Source: Corynebacterium kroppenstedtii
Lineage (GTDB): Bacteria > Actinomycetota > Actinomycetes > Mycobacteriales > Mycobacteriaceae
Direction: 5' to 3'
NCBI RefSeq assembly: GCF_003243515.1
Contig: NZ_QFRA01000024.1
Location: 1-49,159, forward strand
DNA length: 49,159 nt
Under the pieces are notes generated by a model. It was not told the origin of the DNA, did no database searches, and saw nothing but the letters and a program-made list of their open reading frames with translations. Positions 33,179 to 41,717 of this stretch are shown here, piece after piece. Position 1 is the first letter of the stretch. The number at the start of each line of letters is the position of its first letter. A program made the translations under genes and the position numbers.

Positions 33179-34613
33179 GAACCTCCCACGGCGACACGCG
33201 ATCCCCTACAGCGCCCACGTGCACACTCACCGGCCACCCGCGCCACGGGCCCTCAATCGCCGTCGTCACGACGGGGACGGAAAGCCCAGCCCAGCCCGTT
33301 AAATTCCACAACGTACACCACGGGGTCCACGTGGTTTGGGCCGCGAAATCCTCTTTGGGAGGCAAAGCCGCGAACGTGCCCACCGGCGGAGGCGGGTACG
33401 CAATGGTCGGGTTCAGCACAAGATCCACATTTGCCGCATCAGCCCATTGGCCGAGCACCAGTTCAGGAAGCTCTCGAAGCCGGGCCAGCGTATCCTCATA
33501 CTGCTCGGCCGCGATCGTCGCGCCCAGGTCACGGAAATACGTGCTCAACGGGGACAACGCGCCATCAAGATTCCTGCACCGGTACGCGAGCACGATGCGC
33601 AGCAGCTCAATGGTCTCCGGCGGATACGGGCTAGTCACGGGGACAACATCATGTCCCGCCGCTCTCACACGGTCGGCCGCAATCCGAAGAGCGCCCGTCA
33701 TTAGGGAATTCGACGCCGGACGAGTCGCAGGATGCGAAGCACCGTGGGGCGCTGGGTACGGCGCATTTCGACCCGCACTATGCAGGGGTTTCGTTAAAAT
33801 TCCCACACGCAGACGTCGAGAAGGAACACTCACATTCGATGCCCTCGGAACCCACTGAGTGCGAGTCACCCGCGGTTGACCAGGGAAAGTAATTAACGAC
33901 GACGCTACCGCGACATCCGCAACCGTACGCGCCAGAAAACCATCCGCGCGGAGCTGCCCATCGGTCGGATCATGCGGAGGCTTAAACCCGACGATCCCAC
34001 AACAGGCGGCAGGGACGCGGATCGAGCCGCCGCCGTCGCTCCCATGCGCCACCGGGACGATGCCGCGAGCAACCAATGCCGCCGCCCCGCCCGACGAACC
34101 ACCCGGCGTGCGACCGGGCAACGCCGGATTAACCACCGTCGGCAAATGGGTCGGTTCCGTATAACACGATAAGCCCAGTTCAGAGGTGGACGATGCTCCG
34201 AAAATGGTGGCGCCGGCGTCCAATAACGCATCCGCCACGGGGTCATTCTTCTCCGGTACCGACACGCGGTCGGCCGAGCCCTGTGTGCAGGGAATCCCCT
34301 GTACAGGGAGCAAATCCTTAATCGGAATAGGCAAGCCGGCGAACGGGCCGCTACTGCGCTGAACGCTGGGATAGGTGACGGGAATGTCATCCAGTGCAAA
34401 ACCCAGCTCTTGTGTGCTTAGCCCGGTTGACTCCCGGGTGGCCTGCACACGGTCCCGCGCGAGGCCCACCAACGCGCGCGGGGAAAGACGCTGGTCGCGA
34501 CTGTGCTGGTCAGAAGGTGTAGCGGCCTCCTGAGTTCCGACGCGACGACGCCCACCGCGCACCATAGCGAGGATATCGGCCAAAGGAGCGTCCAACACGT
34601 CGTGGAAATCCAT
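32982..34613 (-). CDS. Amidase-signature family enzyme
   Basis: This is a 543-residue amidase-signature hydrolase. The Ser-cisSer-Lys triad is visible: Lys in GLPIPIKDLLPV, the Gly/Ser loop GRTPGGSSGGAAAL, and the nucleophile region GSDGGGSIRVPAACCG. Such enzymes hydrolyse amides; this one is near GatA and 6-aminohexanoate amidase types but lacks GatB/C neighbours. I choose ATG 34613 because it gives MDFHDVLDAPLAD, a usual start; a frame from 34658 exists. The family-like sequence ends at about GVGLIVEKQ. About 60 further residues of low-complexity Gly/Ala/Pro type are translated through the CPBP gene, which suggests a lost stop. Confidence 0.85.
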   Translation of the reverse strand: MDFHDVLDAPLADILAMVRGGRRRVGTQEAATPSDQHSRDQRLSPRALVGLARDRVQATRESTGLSTQELGFALDDIPVTYPSVQRSSGPFAGLPIPIKDLLPVQGIPCTQGSADRVSVPEKNDPVADALLDAGATIFGASSTSELGLSCYTEPTHLPTVVNPALPGRTPGGSSGGAAALVARGIVPVAHGSDGGGSIRVPAACCGIVGFKPPHDPTDGQLRADGFLARTVADVAVASSLITFPGQPRVTRTQWVPRASNVSVPSRRLRVGILTKPLHSAGRNAPYPAPHGASHPATRPASNSLMTGALRIAADRVRAAGHDVVPVTSPYPPETIELLRIVLAYRCRNLDGALSPLSTYFRDLGATIAAEQYEDTLARLRELPELVLGQWADAANVDLVLNPTIAYPPPPVGTFAALPPKEDFAAQTTWTPWCTLWNLTGWAGLSVPVVTTAIEGPWRGWPVSVHVGAVGDRVSPWEVLGVGLIVEKQCHSDAALGNCHCPGCDIWDVRAAGNATPRGGPGAPNATEGADRPVESVAGAGGVA

Positions 34614-34727
34614 ACCTGACAGCCTACGGGGAGGCGGATATGGTTGCGCCACCACCACCTTGTCTATCTGATTCTTGATTCCCGGTGGTTTAGGGTTGAA
34701 GAGAACACCACGACATAGGCAGGTGGA

Positions 34728-35861
34728 ATGAGTAGCGAGCAGTCAAGAATCGTGGGTACGAACCAAGCCAGCGACACCCCCGGAATACCCGATCGTGACA
34801 TCCCTGTTGTCGCATTCCTTGGTCCGTCAGGGACGTTTACGGAAATCGCCATGCTGGAATTCGCAGCCCGTGGGTGGTGCGAGACGCCACCCCAGGCCGA
34901 ACGAGCAAGGGGTACTGATAAGGAAACGTGCGAGGCAGGAGCTGCCGGGCCAGGAAAAACCGGCCTGGAGGCTATCGAGCCGACTGTTGTACATGGTCAC
35001 CGCATAATTCCGCTCTCAGCCGATTCACCTCAACACGCTGTTGATGCGGTTATTCACGGTCGCGCCGATTGGGCGTGCGTTGCCATTGAAAGCTCAGTTG
35101 AAGGCCCTGTCACCAGGACTTTCGATGCGCTCGCAGGATCGCACCCGCTACAGATCTATCGTGAAATCGCCATCTCGATCGCCTTCTCTATCCTCGTCCG
35201 GCCGGGCACCTGTCCTCAGGACATCACCACTTGGAGCGCGCACCCCGTCGCCCGTCCCCAAGTGACAACGTGGATTGACCATCACCTCCCGTTGGCCAAG
35301 TTCGTTGCCGCCCGATCCAACTCCGCAGCCGCAGAGATGGTCGCCCGAGGAGAGGTCGACGCCGCTGCAGCGCCCGCCCGCGCCGGGCAGCTGTACGGTT
35401 TGGACTCACTAGCCGATGGCGTTGCTGACGTGACCGGCGCGCAGACTCGCTTCGTGTTGGTGGGAAAGCCGGGCAAACCCACAGCTCACACGGGTCATGA
35501 TCGCACGTCGGTCGTCTTTAACGTCCGCAATGAGCCGGGCGCGCTGGCTCGTACACTGACGGTGGTGTCGTCGAATGGCGTGGATTTGACGCGCATCGAG
35601 TCTCGCCCGACACGGAAAGCGCTGGGAGAATACCGCTTTTATATGGACATGAGCGGGCATATCTCCGATCCACATGTGGCAACGGCTTTGCAGCATTTAC
35701 ATAGTACGGTCCAGGTGTTGCGGTTCCTTGGATCATGGCCGATAGACGACGGACCCCGGGCGACGATGTCGACGGCAACCCCCGCTGAGTGGTTCACGGC
35801 GCAGGAGTGGGTAGCCCATCGGGCGGAAGGAATCGTCCCAGAGACAGATGTCTTGTGGTAA
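34728..35861 (+). CDS. pheA: Prephenate dehydratase
   Basis: Converts prephenate to phenylpyruvate in phenylalanine synthesis. FLGPSGTFTEIA opens the catalytic domain. ESSVEGPVTRTFD and the catalytic TRF motif (ACT-preceding TGAQTRFVLVG, about residue 240) are intact. The C-terminal ACT domain (about 263-345) contains NEPGALARTL and ESRPTRKALGEYRFYMD, the phenylalanine-binding ESRP region, so feedback inhibition is expected. A 35-residue insertion in the N-terminal part (about 46-85) is rich in Glu and Ala. The start ATG 34728 follows AGGCAGGTGG. Confidence 0.96.
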   Translation: MSSEQSRIVGTNQASDTPGIPDRDIPVVAFLGPSGTFTEIAMLEFAARGWCETPPQAERARGTDKETCEAGAAGPGKTGLEAIEPTVVHGHRIIPLSADSPQHAVDAVIHGRADWACVAIESSVEGPVTRTFDALAGSHPLQIYREIAISIAFSILVRPGTCPQDITTWSAHPVARPQVTTWIDHHLPLAKFVAARSNSAAAEMVARGEVDAAAAPARAGQLYGLDSLADGVADVTGAQTRFVLVGKPGKPTAHTGHDRTSVVFNVRNEPGALARTLTVVSSNGVDLTRIESRPTRKALGEYRFYMDMSGHISDPHVATALQHLHSTVQVLRFLGSWPIDDGPRATMSTATPAEWFTAQEWVAHRAEGIVPETDVLW

Positions 35862-35942
35862 AGCGACGCAGTCCTGGGCTGTCGAGATGACAGCATGTGA
35901 CGAGCGAGTACAGAATGATGACGAACTGCTGGAGGAATACAG

Positions 35943-36866
35943 GTGAATAGCGTGGGTACAACAGTCAACAGCGGTACGCCACACGGTCGCGCATCGGGGA
36001 AGAAGTCACAGAATGCACCCCGTGGGCGGTTGATTCTTTTCCGCCATGGGCAGACGACGTCCAACCTCATCACCGCTCTCGATACCGCTGTGCCTGGTGC
36101 CGATTTAACCTCTATGGGCGTTGAGCAGGCTTTTACCGGTGGCGAGCGAATCGTCGCCGACGGTACCCTCTCCGGGGCAGAGGTGGCGCGGCAGGGGGAT
36201 GCGTCAGCGGGCTCACCGCGCCCGGTTATTATTAGCTCGGAAGCCCTCCGCGCCAGGAAAACCGCCCGGTTTGCCGCGCAGGGGATGGTGAACCAGGGCG
36301 CATCGGTGTTCACCGCGTTGCCATCGCCGGATGGTGTGAATACTGCTCCTATCACGGCGGAGCCGAACGATCCCACTGTGCCGACGGCGATCCCGGGGTT
36401 GACCGAGGTTACGGCCGGTGATCTGGAAATGAACACTGACATGGAGTCGATACACACGTACCGCTACACTCAGTTGCAGTGGTCGTCGGGAAAGATGGAT
36501 ATGCGCATGCCGGGCGGGCAGTCCGGGTGGGAAACGCGCCGTCGCTTCCTGGAGGGCATTACCCCGATGCTGCCGCTCCTTGTCCCCGGTGCGGTGGGGT
36601 CGGATACGAACACCCCCAGTGATCTTATTGTGGTTGTTCACGGGTCGGTGATGCGCTTTATCGCTGGTCAGCTGGCCGGTGTGGAGGCCCATTTCGTGCA
36701 GGACGGCTATGTGTCGAATTGCCGGTGGATTGTGTTGGATTCCCCGACATCGCTGGATCTCGCTGCGGCGTCGTATTCGGATGTTGATCAATCGTGTGGC
36801 TCGTGGCGGGTGAAGCAGTGGGCGTGGTTGCCGGGTCATCGTGTCCGGCTGAAGGGTTCTGTTTAG
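35943..36866 (+). CDS. Histidine-phosphatase (phosphoglycerate mutase-like) protein
   Basis: This is a 307-residue member of the histidine-phosphatase clan. The RHGQ motif is at 34-37 (LILFRHGQTTSN), with the catalytic His about residue 35. Later VVHGSVMRF supplies the second catalytic His. Substrates range from phosphoglycerate to sugar or cofactor phosphates; this one cannot be assigned. GTG 35943 has a good GGAGG site. It lies 81 bp after pheA. The same pheA-mutase pairing is, from memory, found in C. glutamicum. Confidence 0.9.
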   Translation: MNSVGTTVNSGTPHGRASGKKSQNAPRGRLILFRHGQTTSNLITALDTAVPGADLTSMGVEQAFTGGERIVADGTLSGAEVARQGDASAGSPRPVIISSEALRARKTARFAAQGMVNQGASVFTALPSPDGVNTAPITAEPNDPTVPTAIPGLTEVTAGDLEMNTDMESIHTYRYTQLQWSSGKMDMRMPGGQSGWETRRRFLEGITPMLPLLVPGAVGSDTNTPSDLIVVVHGSVMRFIAGQLAGVEAHFVQDGYVSNCRWIVLDSPTSLDLAAASYSDVDQSCGSWRVKQWAWLPGHRVRLKGSV

Positions 36867-36936
36867 AAATAAGGTGGTGGCCGGTGATAGCTAGGTAGCT
36901 ACGCTGCGAGTTCGGTGTGCCGTTAATATTGTCGGT

Positions 36937-37605
36937 ATGCGGATTCTCGTTGTCGATAATTATGACAGTTTTGTGTACAACCTTGTGCAGTACATCGGTC
37001 AGCTGGGGGAGACGTGCACGGTGTGGCGTAACGACGACGACCGGTTGGTGGATTCTGCGGAGGCTCGGGCTGCGGGCCGCTCGGTTGTTCAGCGTTTCGA
37101 TGGGGTGTTGATTTCGCCGGGGCCGGGTACTCCGGCGGCGGCGGGGCAGTCGATTCCGCTGATCAAGGCATGTATCCGCTATGAGGTGCCGTTGTTTGGT
37201 GTGTGTTTGGGGCATCAGGCGTTGGCCGAGGCTTTGGGTGGGTCGGTGGTCCGTGCGGATGAGTTGTTGCATGGGAAGACGTCGCCGGTGTGGCATGACG
37301 GTTCTGGTGTGATGCGGGGGTTGCCGGATCCCGTGACGGTGACGCGATACCACTCATTGACGGTGGATGAGGCTTCATTGCCAGAGGAGTTGGTGGTCAC
37401 GGGCCGGTCGGATTCGGGGATGGTGATGTCGATGCGGCATGCGTCGCTGCCTTTGCATGGTGTGCAGTTTCATCCGGAGTCGATTATGACGAGCTGTGGG
37501 CACCGGATTGTGGCGAATTGGATGGGGTGTGCTGGTTTCCCTGTCGACGAGGACCTCGTGCGTGATCTGGAGAATCGGCACGACGCCGTGTTGTCGGGGC
37601 TCTAG
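36937..37605 (+). CDS. trpG: Anthranilate/aminodeoxychorismate synthase glutamine amidotransferase
   Basis: This class I glutamine amidotransferase (222 residues) releases ammonia from glutamine for a chorismate-using partner. The nucleophile Cys is at about residue 90 (GVCLGHQALAEA). The oxyanion motif ISPGPGTP and HPES at the end (VQFHPESIMT) complete the catalytic site. Actinobacteria carry such a gene next to pknB (Rv0013 in M. tuberculosis). It may serve tryptophan or folate synthesis; no trpE or pabB is nearby. It is convergent with pknB. Confidence 0.93.
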   Translation: MRILVVDNYDSFVYNLVQYIGQLGETCTVWRNDDDRLVDSAEARAAGRSVVQRFDGVLISPGPGTPAAAGQSIPLIKACIRYEVPLFGVCLGHQALAEALGGSVVRADELLHGKTSPVWHDGSGVMRGLPDPVTVTRYHSLTVDEASLPEELVVTGRSDSGMVMSMRHASLPLHGVQFHPESIMTSCGHRIVANWMGCAGFPVDEDLVRDLENRHDAVLSGL

Positions 37606-37633
37606 GTCACGTGATGTGGCAAGCCTGTGGGGT

Positions 37634-37694
37634 GGTGAGTTGGTGAGCTGTACCTAGTACACTCATTCGCTAACTCGGTGTTGCTCACCTCACC
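37634..37694. other. Long imperfect hairpin between trpG and pknB
   Basis: GGTGAGC (37642-37648) pairs with GCTCACC (37683-37689), extended by GGTGA (37634-37638) with TCACC (37690-37694) around a three-base bulge. The loop is 34 bases. It is placed between two convergent 3' ends and could serve both genes as a terminator-like structure, although no good T run is present. Confidence 0.4.
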
Positions 37695-37706
37695 GACCTC
37701 TCGTTG

Positions 37707-39824
37707 TTATGGCACGAAGCTAAACGCGCCGACGCCGACGTCGATCGTGGAGTCTTTGTCGACGGCCTGGCCAGCGGGGATCGATTGGGTCATGATCTCG
37801 TTGATCTTGGTGAGATCGTTAGTCTTTTGATCGTGTGTGGTCAGCCGGGCGGTCCCACCGGTCCATCCAGCTGAGTGGAGCGCAGATAGCGCCTGGCTGG
37901 TGCTTTGTCCGATGAGGTTGGGCATGGTCAGCTGGTTGCCGCGGGAGACCTGAAGCTCGATCGTTGCTCCCTTGGGCATCTGATTGCCTTCGTTGGTGGC
38001 GCGGAGCACTGTGCCTTCGGGGCGGATGGAATCGACCTCGGTGATCGTCACTTTGAACCCTGCACCTTCGAGGTTGCCGCGGGCATCATCGATGGATTGT
38101 CCAGCGACGACGGGTACTCGGACGCGTTCGGGTCCGGTGGATACTGTGATAGTCACAGTACTTCCCTTGGCGACGTGGGAACCCGATGCTGGTGTTTGCT
38201 CGATAATGCGGCCGGAGGAGACACTGTCCGATGGTGCCTCTTTCACCGTGTGGTCGAGCACGAGTCCGGCTTCTTGGAGCAGCCTCGAGGCCTCTTGCGT
38301 GTCTTTCCCTGTGAGGTTCGGGACGTCGGTTTGTTCTTTTCCGGTGGAAATGGTGAGCGTGACCTGGGTGCCTTTGGGCACTTGCGATCCCACCGCTGGG
38401 CTCGTGTCAATAACGTGCCCTTTTTTGACGTCGGCACTAGACGCTTCTCGCGTTTTCACCTTGAACCCGGCGTCTTCGAGTTTCGTGATCGCGTCGTCCT
38501 CGGTGAGGTTCCGAACATCGGGGATGCTTATCTTGTTGTTGTCATTAGGGTCGATGTGGGGAAGGCGGCTGCTCGAGATGTTGTCGTGGTAGTAGGACCA
38601 TGCGACGGCGCCGCCGATTCCGAGGACGGCGAGGATGACGAGTGCCCAGATGATCCGTAACCATGTGGATAGCGCGGTGCGTTTCTCTTCTCCCTGCTCG
38701 GGGTGCTTGCTGGCGTGTTTGCCGCCGGATTTCCGCGCGGTGGTGGCATTCCTTGCCGGTGTGACGGCTGCTTGTGCGCCTTGCGGTTGGCGGGAGGTGG
38801 CTGACGGGCGGGGTTGGGCCGCGTGTGCGCCTGGGGTGGCCGTACTGTATGCGTCGTTCCCGTCTGCGGCCCTGGCAGCTGGCATGACGGTCGTTGCTAC
38901 GTCGCTGGGATCGGTCGGGCGGGGTGTCGGGTTGTAGGGGGCCCTCCGATTCTGTGCGGCCAGCGGTGTGCGATGGTTAGCAAGGCGTCGAAGGTCGTCG
39001 GCGAAATCGGCGGCGTTGTTATAGCGGTCGGCCGGGGTCTTCGCCATGGCTGTCATGATGATGGCGTCGACGTTGGTGGCGGTGGTCGGGTTGAGGCTGA
39101 TGCTGTTTACGTGTGATGGCGGTACCGGTGTGCTTTGCACGTGTTGGTATGCGACGGAGAACGGCGATTCGCCTTGGAAGGGCGGTTGTCCCGTGATGAG
39201 TTCGTAGAGTACGCATCCGCTGGCGTAGATGTCGGATCGTGGGTCGGCGGAGTGCCCGCGTGCCTGCTCGGGCGAGAGGTATTGCGCTGTTCCGATGACG
39301 GCAGCGGTTTGAGTCATGGATGACGTCGCGTCGCCGAGTGCTCGTGCGATGCCGAAGTCCATGACTTTGACGGACCCGGTGGCAGTAATCATGATGTTGG
39401 CGGGCTTGATATCGCGGTGAACGATGCCCGCTTCGTGGGAGAAGTGGAGTGCGTCGGCGACGTCGGCCATGACGGTTGCGGCGTACTCGGGGGCGAGGGG
39501 CCTGTCTTCGCGGATGATGTCGCGGAGGGTGCGTCCGCGGACGCGTTCCATGACGATGTAGGGAACGGAGCCGTCAGCTTCGCTTGTCTGCCCGGTGTCG
39601 TAGACGGCGACGATAGCGTGGTGGTTGAGCTTGGCGGCATTGAGCGCTTCGCGGCGGAATCGTTCGAGGAACGTGGTATCGCGCGCGAGGTCGGGCCGCA
39701 TCATTTTCACGGCGACGTCGCGTCCGAGGAGGGTGTCGGTGCCGGCGTAAACGTCGGACATTCCTCCGGTGCCGATGATTTCGGAAAGTGTGTATCGGCC
39801 CCCTAGTAGGGTGTTTGAATCCAT
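37707..39824 (-). CDS. pknB: PASTA-domain serine/threonine protein kinase PknB
   Basis: This is a 705-residue transmembrane Ser/Thr kinase that controls cell growth and wall synthesis. The kinase domain (about 10-275) has the P-loop GTGGMSDVY, catalytic Lys40 (VAVKMM), HRDIKPAN, DFG and the activation loop with two Thr before GTAQYLSPEQARG. After a basic juxtamembrane region, a helix at about 396-418 is followed by four PASTA repeats outside the cell (about 430-700), which bind muropeptides or lipid II. The stop at 37707 is the operon end. It is 3 bp after pknA. Confidence 0.97.
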   Translation of the reverse strand: MDSNTLLGGRYTLSEIIGTGGMSDVYAGTDTLLGRDVAVKMMRPDLARDTTFLERFRREALNAAKLNHHAIVAVYDTGQTSEADGSVPYIVMERVRGRTLRDIIREDRPLAPEYAATVMADVADALHFSHEAGIVHRDIKPANIMITATGSVKVMDFGIARALGDATSSMTQTAAVIGTAQYLSPEQARGHSADPRSDIYASGCVLYELITGQPPFQGESPFSVAYQHVQSTPVPPSHVNSISLNPTTATNVDAIIMTAMAKTPADRYNNAADFADDLRRLANHRTPLAAQNRRAPYNPTPRPTDPSDVATTVMPAARAADGNDAYSTATPGAHAAQPRPSATSRQPQGAQAAVTPARNATTARKSGGKHASKHPEQGEEKRTALSTWLRIIWALVILAVLGIGGAVAWSYYHDNISSSRLPHIDPNDNNKISIPDVRNLTEDDAITKLEDAGFKVKTREASSADVKKGHVIDTSPAVGSQVPKGTQVTLTISTGKEQTDVPNLTGKDTQEASRLLQEAGLVLDHTVKEAPSDSVSSGRIIEQTPASGSHVAKGSTVTITVSTGPERVRVPVVAGQSIDDARGNLEGAGFKVTITEVDSIRPEGTVLRATNEGNQMPKGATIELQVSRGNQLTMPNLIGQSTSQALSALHSAGWTGGTARLTTHDQKTNDLTKINEIMTQSIPAGQAVDKDSTIDVGVGAFSFVP

Positions 39825-39827
39825 CGT

Positions 39828-41714
39828 TTAGACCCCGCTCCGAGCGCTATTTCCGTTACTGATTCCGTTGTGGGAGCTGTGGCCTTGCCCGGTGGTTCCT
39901 CCTGTCCCGGTTCCTCCGTTAATGGCGGAGTTCTGTTGGTTGGTGTTGCCGGATCCGCTGTTGCCACCGTTGCTGTTTCCGCGGCTGCCATTGTTTCCTG
40001 CGTTGCCGGGCCCGTTGTTGGTGCCCCCGTTGGAGTTATTCCCGCCGGTGTTTGTGTTACCGGAGTTGCCGTCGGTGGTCCCGTTGTTTCCGTTCCCGCC
40101 TGTGGTGTCGTTGTCGGTACCGGAGGTGTTGTTCGTCCCCTGATCTCCTGTTTCGGTCGGCTGAACAGGTCGGGTTTCAGTGCCGGGGTTGGTTTGTTGT
40201 TCAGTATTGGTCCGCTGCGGCGGTTGGTAGGTTTCCGCCGGCGCGGTGTCATTGTCATCGTTCTCACCAGGGACGACGGTGGTGATGACGCTGGTGACTG
40301 TCTCGCCAGTTTCGTCACGTCCGCCATCGCGGTGAACGGCGAAAGCCATCCATGCCCCAATAGCGACGATGATAAGGACGAGGAGCCCAATAAGCGTCCA
40401 GAGCCACCGCGTGGCCTTGGAGTTGTTGTTCTTGTTGGGCGCCGCGCCTTTGTTGGTGTTCCGGGCAGGGCTTTGTCCACGATTGGGCGTGCCACCAGGG
40501 CGGTGGGTAGCGGCCGCTGCCGCGCCGGGAGCTGCAGCGTTCTGCTGTGCCACCGGGCTGACACGTGTGCCATCGGAGGGCCCACGGTTAGTTGCCGCTC
40601 CGCCTAGGGACGGAAGGACAGTGCCGCCGGGTTGCGGCGCTGGCCCCCGGACCTTGGGGGCAGGGGTTTGAGGTTGTTCGGTAACTTGCGCAATGGATTC
40701 GCCAGGTGCTGTGGGCGAGACGAATTGCGCGGTCGGCTGGGGCTCACCATTGGTGGCGAACATGGCGGTCGGGGCGTCGGGCCCGCCGGGGGTCACCATG
40801 CCGTCTTGGTTAATTTGTTGATGAAGTGTCTCCGGCAGGGGCGGCATGTCGCCGTTGCGAACATGGGCCACAGCCATGGTGAGCTCGGCACCATTGGCAT
40901 AGCGTGCGCGGGGATCCTTCCGCAGTGCCGTCGCAATGAGCTCCCGAGTAATCCGCCCGATACTCTCGGGTAGGGCAGGCGGCGTCGTGTTGATATGCGC
41001 GATGGCGACGGACACGGTGGAGTCGCCCCGGAAGGGTCGCTGGCCGGTGAGCATTTCGTAGCCGACAACGCCGAGTGAGTAAATATCGCTGGCAGGTCCG
41101 ACTTTCATCCCTTGGGCTTGTTCAGGGGAGACGTATTGTGCGGTGCCAACCACCATGCCGGTCCGCGTGAGCGGCACCGCTTCGGCGGCTTTGGCGATGC
41201 CGAAGTCAGCAACTTTGACGGTGCCGTCGGGTGTGATCAGCAGGTTGCCGGGCTTGATATCGCGGTGAACCATGCCGGCAGCGTGAATGGCCTGCAACCC
41301 GAGCGCGCTTTGCTGCAGCACGTCGAGTGCAAGTTTTTCGGGAAGTTTCTTTTCGCGCGCGAGGACGTCGGCAAGCGATTCGCCCCGCACGTATTCCATG
41401 ATGATGAAGCAGAAGGTCAGCCCGGCATCGAGAACTTCGCGGTAGGCGTGGGTGTGAACGACATTGGGGCTGTCGATGAGCGATGACGCGTTGGCTTCGT
41501 TCCGGAAGCGTTCGCGGAACTCGGTGTTATCGGTGTACTCGGGTTTGAGAACTTTGATGGCGACGGGGTCGCCGGTGTCGTTGTCGGTGGCGAGCCACAC
41601 TGTGGACATACCGCCCCGGCCGATGATCCAGTTGAGGCGGTAGTGGGTTCCTACGAGGCGTTGAACGCGCTCAATGTCTGATCGATCCGGTTGGAGATCG
41701 TTGTCATTGGTCAT
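39828..41714 (-). CDS. pknA: Serine/threonine protein kinase PknA with Asn/Gly-rich outer tail
   Basis: This 628-residue kinase of the elongation-division operon has its kinase domain at about 25-285: GRGGMSTVW, catalytic Lys54, HRDIKPGN, DFG, and GTAQYVSPEQAQG. A Pro/Ala/Thr-rich juxtamembrane stretch leads to one helix (about 435-460, LWTLIGLLVLIIVAIGAWM). Outside the membrane about 150 residues are made up mostly of Asn, Gly, Thr and Ser with no domain. No PASTA repeats occur here. The tail is far more Asn-rich than I would expect for PknA. It lies 3 bp after pbpA and before pknB. Confidence 0.96.
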   Translation of the reverse strand: MTNDNDLQPDRSDIERVQRLVGTHYRLNWIIGRGGMSTVWLATDNDTGDPVAIKVLKPEYTDNTEFRERFRNEANASSLIDSPNVVHTHAYREVLDAGLTFCFIIMEYVRGESLADVLAREKKLPEKLALDVLQQSALGLQAIHAAGMVHRDIKPGNLLITPDGTVKVADFGIAKAAEAVPLTRTGMVVGTAQYVSPEQAQGMKVGPASDIYSLGVVGYEMLTGQRPFRGDSTVSVAIAHINTTPPALPESIGRITRELIATALRKDPRARYANGAELTMAVAHVRNGDMPPLPETLHQQINQDGMVTPGGPDAPTAMFATNGEPQPTAQFVSPTAPGESIAQVTEQPQTPAPKVRGPAPQPGGTVLPSLGGAATNRGPSDGTRVSPVAQQNAAAPGAAAAATHRPGGTPNRGQSPARNTNKGAAPNKNNNSKATRWLWTLIGLLVLIIVAIGAWMAFAVHRDGGRDETGETVTSVITTVVPGENDDNDTAPAETYQPPQRTNTEQQTNPGTETRPVQPTETGDQGTNNTSGTDNDTTGGNGNNGTTDGNSGNTNTGGNNSNGGTNNGPGNAGNNGSRGNSNGGNSGSGNTNQQNSAINGGTGTGGTTGQGHSSHNGISNGNSARSGV

Positions 41715-41717
41715 GTT

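Noticed and set aside
37234..37700. Direct and inverted GGTGAG-like repeats between trpG and pknB as a CRISPR-like array.
   Set aside because: No regular repeat-spacer pattern exists; the elements form one hairpin.
39870..40607. Long plus-strand open frame opposite pknA with a hydrophobic Val/Gly-rich product.
   Set aside because: It is an antisense by-product of the Asn/Gly/Pro/Thr-coding strand of pknA; no ribosome binding site or family resemblance.
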